Part shown: one piece after another, positions 7,691 to 9,750 of the stretch
How positions within the stretch are numbered: the first letter of the stretch is position 1
Layout: each line of letters starts with the position of its first letter
From: JAFHCF01 sp048497495
Lineage (GTDB): Bacteria; Pseudomonadota; Alphaproteobacteria; Rhizobiales; Ancalomicrobiaceae
Length of the DNA stretch: 9,750 bases
Direction of reading: 5' to 3'
Assembly: GCA_048497495.1 (NCBI GenBank)
Contig: JAFHCF010000223.1
Coordinates: forward strand, 1-9,750
Translations under genes and position numbers: made by a program
Notes under the pieces: model-generated
The model's input: only the letters and a program-made list of their open reading frames with translations
Told to the model about the DNA's origin: nothing
Databases searched by the model: none

Positions 7691-8086
7691 ATGGCCGAGT
7701 TGGCGAATATGGTCGATACATCCTCCGGAGCGCGTCCGGCGCCGTTCGGGTCCGTCCACATCCTGGAGGACGATCCCGGCGTGTCCGACAGTCTGCGCTT
7801 CCTGCTGCAGGCGCTCGGCCACGACGTCGTGCTCCATCCCGATGCGGAGAGCTTCTTCGAAGGCGCTCCGCCGGCGGCCGACGACGTCGTCATCGTCGAT
7901 CTCGGTCTGCCCGGCATCGGTGGCGCCCAGGTCATCCGCTGGCTCGACCGGCTTTCCCCGCGCCCGCGCGTCATCGCCATCACCGGCCAGGCCCAGAAGG
8001 TCATCGAGGACGAATTGCGCGACCTCCCTCTGGTCCGTCTGTTGCGCAAGCCCCTGTCCGGAGACACGCTGGTCGCGATGCTGTAG
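7691..8086 (+). CDS. Receiver-only response regulator between fixJ and fixK
   Basis: A 131-residue protein made of one receiver domain with no output domain. The acidic residues E26-D28 (HILEDD), phospho-acceptor D70 in VIVDLGLPGIGG, T98 in AITGQ and K120 in LLRKP are all present, so it should accept phosphate. The usual aromatic switch position three residues before the lysine is L117. A lone receiver also sits between fixJ and fixK2 in Bradyrhizobium, as I remember the locus. Caulobacter FixT, a lone receiver that inhibits FixL, binds an Fe-S cluster through cysteines; this protein has no cysteine, so it cannot work that way. No ribosome binding site is evident before ATG 7691 (preceding bases GTTCACCTCC); ATG 7709 is the alternative start and is also poorly supported. 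Likely roles, by inference, are a phosphate sink or a modulator of FixL. Confidence 0.85.
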   Translation: MAELANMVDTSSGARPAPFGSVHILEDDPGVSDSLRFLLQALGHDVVLHPDAESFFEGAPPAADDVVIVDLGLPGIGGAQVIRWLDRLSPRPRVIAITGQAQKVIEDELRDLPLVRLLRKPLSGDTLVAML

Positions 8087-8108
8087 GGTAGGGCGAGGAA
8101 CCGACCCC

Positions 8109-8122
8109 GCGCGTGCCCGCGC
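8109..8122 (+). other. GC hairpin after the receiver gene
   Basis: GCGCG (8109-8113), loop TGCC, CGCGC (8118-8122) form a perfect 5-bp hairpin 22 bases past the receiver stop codon. No T-run follows, so at best it is a weak or Rho-assisted 3' end ahead of the fixK promoter. Confidence 0.25.
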
Positions 8123-8152
8123 ACCGAGGATCGACGAAGACTCGACCGCCAT

Positions 8153-8174
8153 TTAAGTACTTCGGCGTAAGTAG
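8153..8174 (+). promoter_or_regulatory. Putative FixJ-binding site upstream of fixK
   Basis: TTAAGTAC (8153-8160) and GTAAGTAG (8167-8174) give direct TAAGTA repeats 14 bases apart. GTAAGTAG fits the FixJ consensus I remember, GTAMGTAG, and the whole resembles the FixJ site of the Sinorhizobium meliloti fixK promoter. The site lies in the gap directly upstream of fixK, centred near -56 relative to the start predicted from the weak core at 8185-8213. This is the expected link by which phosphorylated FixJ turns on fixK. Confidence 0.65.
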
Positions 8175-8184
8175 GCCTCCTCAA

Positions 8185-8213
8185 TTGTGGAGCCCCTGCC
8201 TTGTTTCTAGCCT
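8185..8213 (+). promoter_or_regulatory. fixK: Weak core promoter candidate for fixK
   Basis: TTGTGG (8185-8190) and TAGCCT (8208-8213) are spaced by 17 bases but match the sigma-70 consensus at only about 3/6 each. A poor core just downstream of a FixJ-like site is what an activator-dependent promoter would look like. It predicts transcription starting near 8220, at the first inverted repeat of the leader. Confidence 0.35.
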
Positions 8214-8408
8214 GGACGTGTCGAAAATCACGCCACGTCCATTCTCCTCGTCGCGGTCGAGCACCGTTGCGGGAAGAGGAGTAGCCGAGGAGTGACGAGG
8301 CTACCGACCAGATCGCACACGGCGTGTGAACGGCACCACCCCCGGTTCGCGGACGAACGGCATGGTTTCCATGGCGGGCGGGCGAGGGTAGGCGAGGAGG
8401 AAGAGACC
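8213..8408 (+). other. Long structured leader of fixK
   Basis: Between the predicted start and the fixK ATG lie several successive inverted repeats. TGGACGTG/CACGTCCA (8213-8220/8234-8241) has an alternative CGTG/CACG pairing (8217-8220/8229-8232). Then come GTAGCC/GGCTAC (8281-8286/8299-8304), CACAC-GGC-GTGTG (8316-8328), GTTCG-CGGA-CGAAC (8345-8358) and CATGG-TTT-CCATG (8361-8373). All are perfect stems. A purine-rich single-strand-like stretch with GAGGAGG (8394-8400) follows, eight bases before the ATG. I recognise no known riboswitch. The first dyad could equally be a protein operator at the promoter. Confidence 0.45.
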
Positions 8409-9119
8409 ATGGCCTATTCCGAACGAGCCGTCGGCAATGCCGGCGGAATCCCAAAGGAAGTCCGGAGCGATCCCGATTTCGTCTGGCACGATTTCGCGCG
8501 CTCGCAGCGGGTCAAGACCCTGCGGGTCGGCGAGCACGACGCCGTCTTCTACGAAGGTGACCCGGCCGATCGCGTCTACGAGTTGCTCGAGGGCGCGGTG
8601 ATGCTGTTCAAGCTCCTGCCCGACGGCCGTCGCCAGGTGGTCGAGATCGTCGCCCCCAGTGCGCTCTTCGGCGTCGTCGGCGGCAAGCTCTACGACTGCA
8701 ACGCCGAAACCCTGACGCCCTGCGTCGTTCGCATCCTCGATCGCCGCGACATCGAGAATTCGGCGGAGTTCCAGGGTCACGTCTCCCGCTGCCTGCGCCA
8801 GCAGATCGAACGTCTGCACGACCACGCGGTGCTTCTCGGCCGCAAGTCGGCCTTCGAGCGCGTCACCACCTTCCTGATGCACTTCGTGCCGACACGCGGC
8901 GTGGCGGGCTGCGCCGGTCCGTCGTCCGGCAAGGACGAACAGACCATCGAGCTGACCATGACCCGCCAGGAGATCGCCGACTTTCTCGGCCTGACCATCG
9001 AGACGGTCAGCCGGGTGATCTCGGACCTGAAGCGCCGCGGCCTGATCGCCATCGAGAAGCAGGACCGCATCCGCATCACCGACATCTGCGGCATCTGTCA
9101 CCTGACGGGCACGCACTGA
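8409..9119 (+). CDS. fixK: FixK, CRP/FNR-family transcription regulator
   Basis: Cytoplasmic DNA-binding regulator of 236 residues, close to the length of Bradyrhizobium FixK2. Order: N-terminal extension (1-30), cyclic-nucleotide-binding-like beta-roll (about 35-110), dimerisation helix (about 120-160), winged HTH (about 175-225). The recognition helix reads TIETVSRVISDLKR, with E198, S201 and R202 as in FNR/FixK proteins that read TTGAT-N4-ATCAA. The N-terminal cysteine cluster of FNR is absent (first Cys is C97), so it should not sense O2 through an Fe-S cluster. The position I align with redox-sensitive C183 of FixK2 is T185. The C-terminus contains C227-G-I-C230-H. The ATG is chosen because GAGGAGG lies eight bases upstream; a GTG at 8292 in frame lacks this. 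It is expected to be induced by FixJ under low O2 and to control microaerobic genes elsewhere. Terminated at 9144-9171. Confidence 0.93.
   Translation: MAYSERAVGNAGGIPKEVRSDPDFVWHDFARSQRVKTLRVGEHDAVFYEGDPADRVYELLEGAVMLFKLLPDGRRQVVEIVAPSALFGVVGGKLYDCNAETLTPCVVRILDRRDIENSAEFQGHVSRCLRQQIERLHDHAVLLGRKSAFERVTTFLMHFVPTRGVAGCAGPSSGKDEQTIELTMTRQEIADFLGLTIETVSRVISDLKRRGLIAIEKQDRIRITDICGICHLTGTH
8457..8480 (+). repeat. 24-base near-repeat, copy 2 (fixK codons 17-24)
   Basis: Partner of 5673-5696, identical at 22 of 24 bases and in the same reading phase, encoding EVRSDPDF just before the beta-roll of FixK. Farther on, both frames also contain a loose match (HRIGEIDV in the upstream FixL frame, LRVGEHDAV here), so a wider ancient duplication is possible but weakly supported. 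Confidence 0.6.
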
Positions 9120-9143
9120 ACGCCTCCGCCTGATGCGATTTAG

Positions 9144-9171
9144 AGCCCCGCCCGAACAGGCGGGGCTTTTT
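9144..9171 (+). terminator. Intrinsic terminator after fixK
   Basis: AGCCCCGCC (9144-9152), loop CGAACA, GGCGGGGCT (9159-9167) form a perfect 9-bp GC-rich stem running into five Ts (9167-9171). It lies 24 bases after the fixK stop and separates the fix cluster from the following gene. It is the only classical rho-independent terminator I see in the window. Confidence 0.93.
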
Positions 9172-9227
9172 CGTCAGCGCGCGCTCGCGCTAGAAGGGAT
9201 CTCCCGCCATTCGCGTCGGAGCCACCC

Positions 9228-9704
9228 TTGGCCGCCACCCCCGCCACCACGTTCCTCAAGTCCCGAAAGATCGCCTTCGATCTCCTCGAATATGCCCACG
9301 ATCCCCGCGCCGAAGCCTATGGCCTCGAGGCGGCGGAGAAGCTCGGGCTCGATCCCGCCTCGGTGTTCAAGACGCTGGTGGTGTGGGACGAGGGCAAGGC
9401 CCATGCCCTGGCGCTGGTGCCGGTCGCCCGCAAGCTCGGGCTCGCGGCGGCGGCCCGCGCGCTCGGCTGGAAGCGCGCCGAGATGGGCCGCCCCACCGAC
9501 GCCCAACGCCTCACCGGCTACGTGCTGGGCGGCATCTCGCCCTTCGGCACCAAGCGCCCGCTACCGGTCGTCGCCGACGCGGCGTTGCTCCTGCCGGAGA
9601 AGGTCCACGTCTCCGGCGGAAGGCGTCGCCTGGAGATCCGCATCGCGCCCGCCGATCTGGTCACGGTGCTCGGCGTCACCGTGGCGACGATCGCGGTCGA
9701 TTGA
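9228..9704 (+). CDS. ybaK: YbaK/EbsC-family Cys-tRNA(Pro) deacylase
   Basis: Cytoplasmic trans-editing enzyme of 158 residues. YbaK proteins hydrolyse Cys-tRNA(Pro), and less specifically Cys-tRNA(Cys), clearing misacylation by prolyl-tRNA synthetase. Family hallmarks are the N-terminal TPATTFLKSRKIAF, the essential lysine K48 in SVFKTLV, the beta-strand HALALVPV, and TGYVLGGISPFGTKRPLPVV (about 96-115), the conserved glycine-rich substrate loop. The start is TTG: GGAG (9218-9221) lies six bases upstream and the homology begins at once, with no better in-frame ATG or GTG. It follows the fixK terminator, so it is a separate unit; GCGCTAGA (9187-9194) may be part of its promoter. A hairpin repeat begins 18 bases after the stop codon. 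No functional link with the fix genes is apparent. Confidence 0.94.
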   Translation: MAATPATTFLKSRKIAFDLLEYAHDPRAEAYGLEAAEKLGLDPASVFKTLVVWDEGKAHALALVPVARKLGLAAAARALGWKRAEMGRPTDAQRLTGYVLGGISPFGTKRPLPVVADAALLLPEKVHVSGGRRRLEIRIAPADLVTVLGVTVATIAVD

Positions 9705-9721
9705 GGGGAGGGAAGTCCGTA

Positions 9722-9750
9722 GGGCGCAATAGGCGGAGCCGTATTGCGCC
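9722..9750 (+). repeat. REP-like hairpin repeat (GTAGGGCGCAATA type)
   Basis: GGCGCAATA (9723-9731) and TATTGCGCC (9742-9750) form a perfect 9-bp stem. Inside it is a 3-bp stem GGC/GCC around a GGA loop and one unpaired G. It is preceded by GTA (9719-9721), giving the start GTAGGGCGCAATA. From memory, hairpins beginning GTAGGG with a GCGAAGC- or GGCGGAGCC-like centre are dispersed in many proteobacterial genomes. It reaches the window edge, so the end of the element cannot be seen. It resembles 19-48 in architecture. Confidence 0.6.

Noticed and set aside
7647..8156. Plus-strand frame overlapping the receiver gene, with its ATG inside the GGGCAT/ATGCCC hairpin
   Set aside because: It is Ser/Arg-rich without a domain, while the overlapping frame has all receiver residues.
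6721..8454. A 577-residue minus-strand frame across fixL, fixJ, the receiver gene and the fixK leader
   Set aside because: Its composition is low in recognisable features and it runs antisense to genes with clear motifs; no ribosome binding site or domain supports it. The same applies to the antisense frames at 4438-5553 and 5664-6944.
9087..9101. CGICH at the FixK C-terminus as a cytochrome c haem-attachment site
   Set aside because: Covalent haem c attachment takes place outside the cytoplasm, and this regulator has no export signal. The motif is kept only as a possible redox or metal-binding CxxC.

Overview
The window is GC-rich DNA from an alphaproteobacterium, most likely of the order Hyphomicrobiales (Rhizobiales); that placement is an inference. 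It rests on the base composition, on a FixL-FixJ-receiver-FixK oxygen-sensing cluster in the order I remember from Bradyrhizobium and Rhodopseudomonas, and on a sodium/solute-symporter-fused hybrid histidine kinase of a type common in this group. There are eight genes, all apparently intact. No insertion sequence, phage gene, tRNA, rRNA or CRISPR array is visible.

Layout. Minus strand 54-3587: a 1177-residue membrane hybrid kinase (SSS transporter-like domain, PAS, HisKA, HATPase, receiver). Plus strand 3860-4288: large-conductance mechanosensitive channel mscL, divergent from the kinase across a 272-base gap. 4429-5613: a class I/II PLP-dependent aminotransferase. 5760-6896: fixL, a short soluble haem-PAS kinase. 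6943-7572: fixJ. 7691-8086: a receiver-only response regulator. 8409-9119: fixK, a CRP/FNR regulator, followed by a strong intrinsic terminator. 9228-9704: a YbaK-type Cys-tRNA deacylase. The window starts and ends in hairpin repeats of one architecture, each just downstream of a stop codon.

How the genes work together. By family knowledge, haem-bound FixL is inhibited by O2. When O2 is low it phosphorylates FixJ, which activates fixK; FixK then controls microaerobic respiration and related genes elsewhere. The sequence supports local wiring: a FixJ-like site (direct TAAGTA repeats containing GTAAGTAG, 8153-8174) lies upstream of fixK, before a weak promoter core. The lone receiver between fixJ and fixK may be a phosphate sink or feedback element. 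The other genes have no evident link to oxygen sensing.

Best leads: a long fixK leader (8213-8408) with several successive inverted repeats; a 24-base near-repeat (22 of 24 identical) shared by the fixL leader and the fixK N-terminal codons; a cysteine-free receiver with no good ribosome binding site; a FixK that lacks the redox Cys of Bradyrhizobium FixK2 but ends in a CGICH motif; and the paired terminal repeats. The core system is known; I found no convincing wholly new system.
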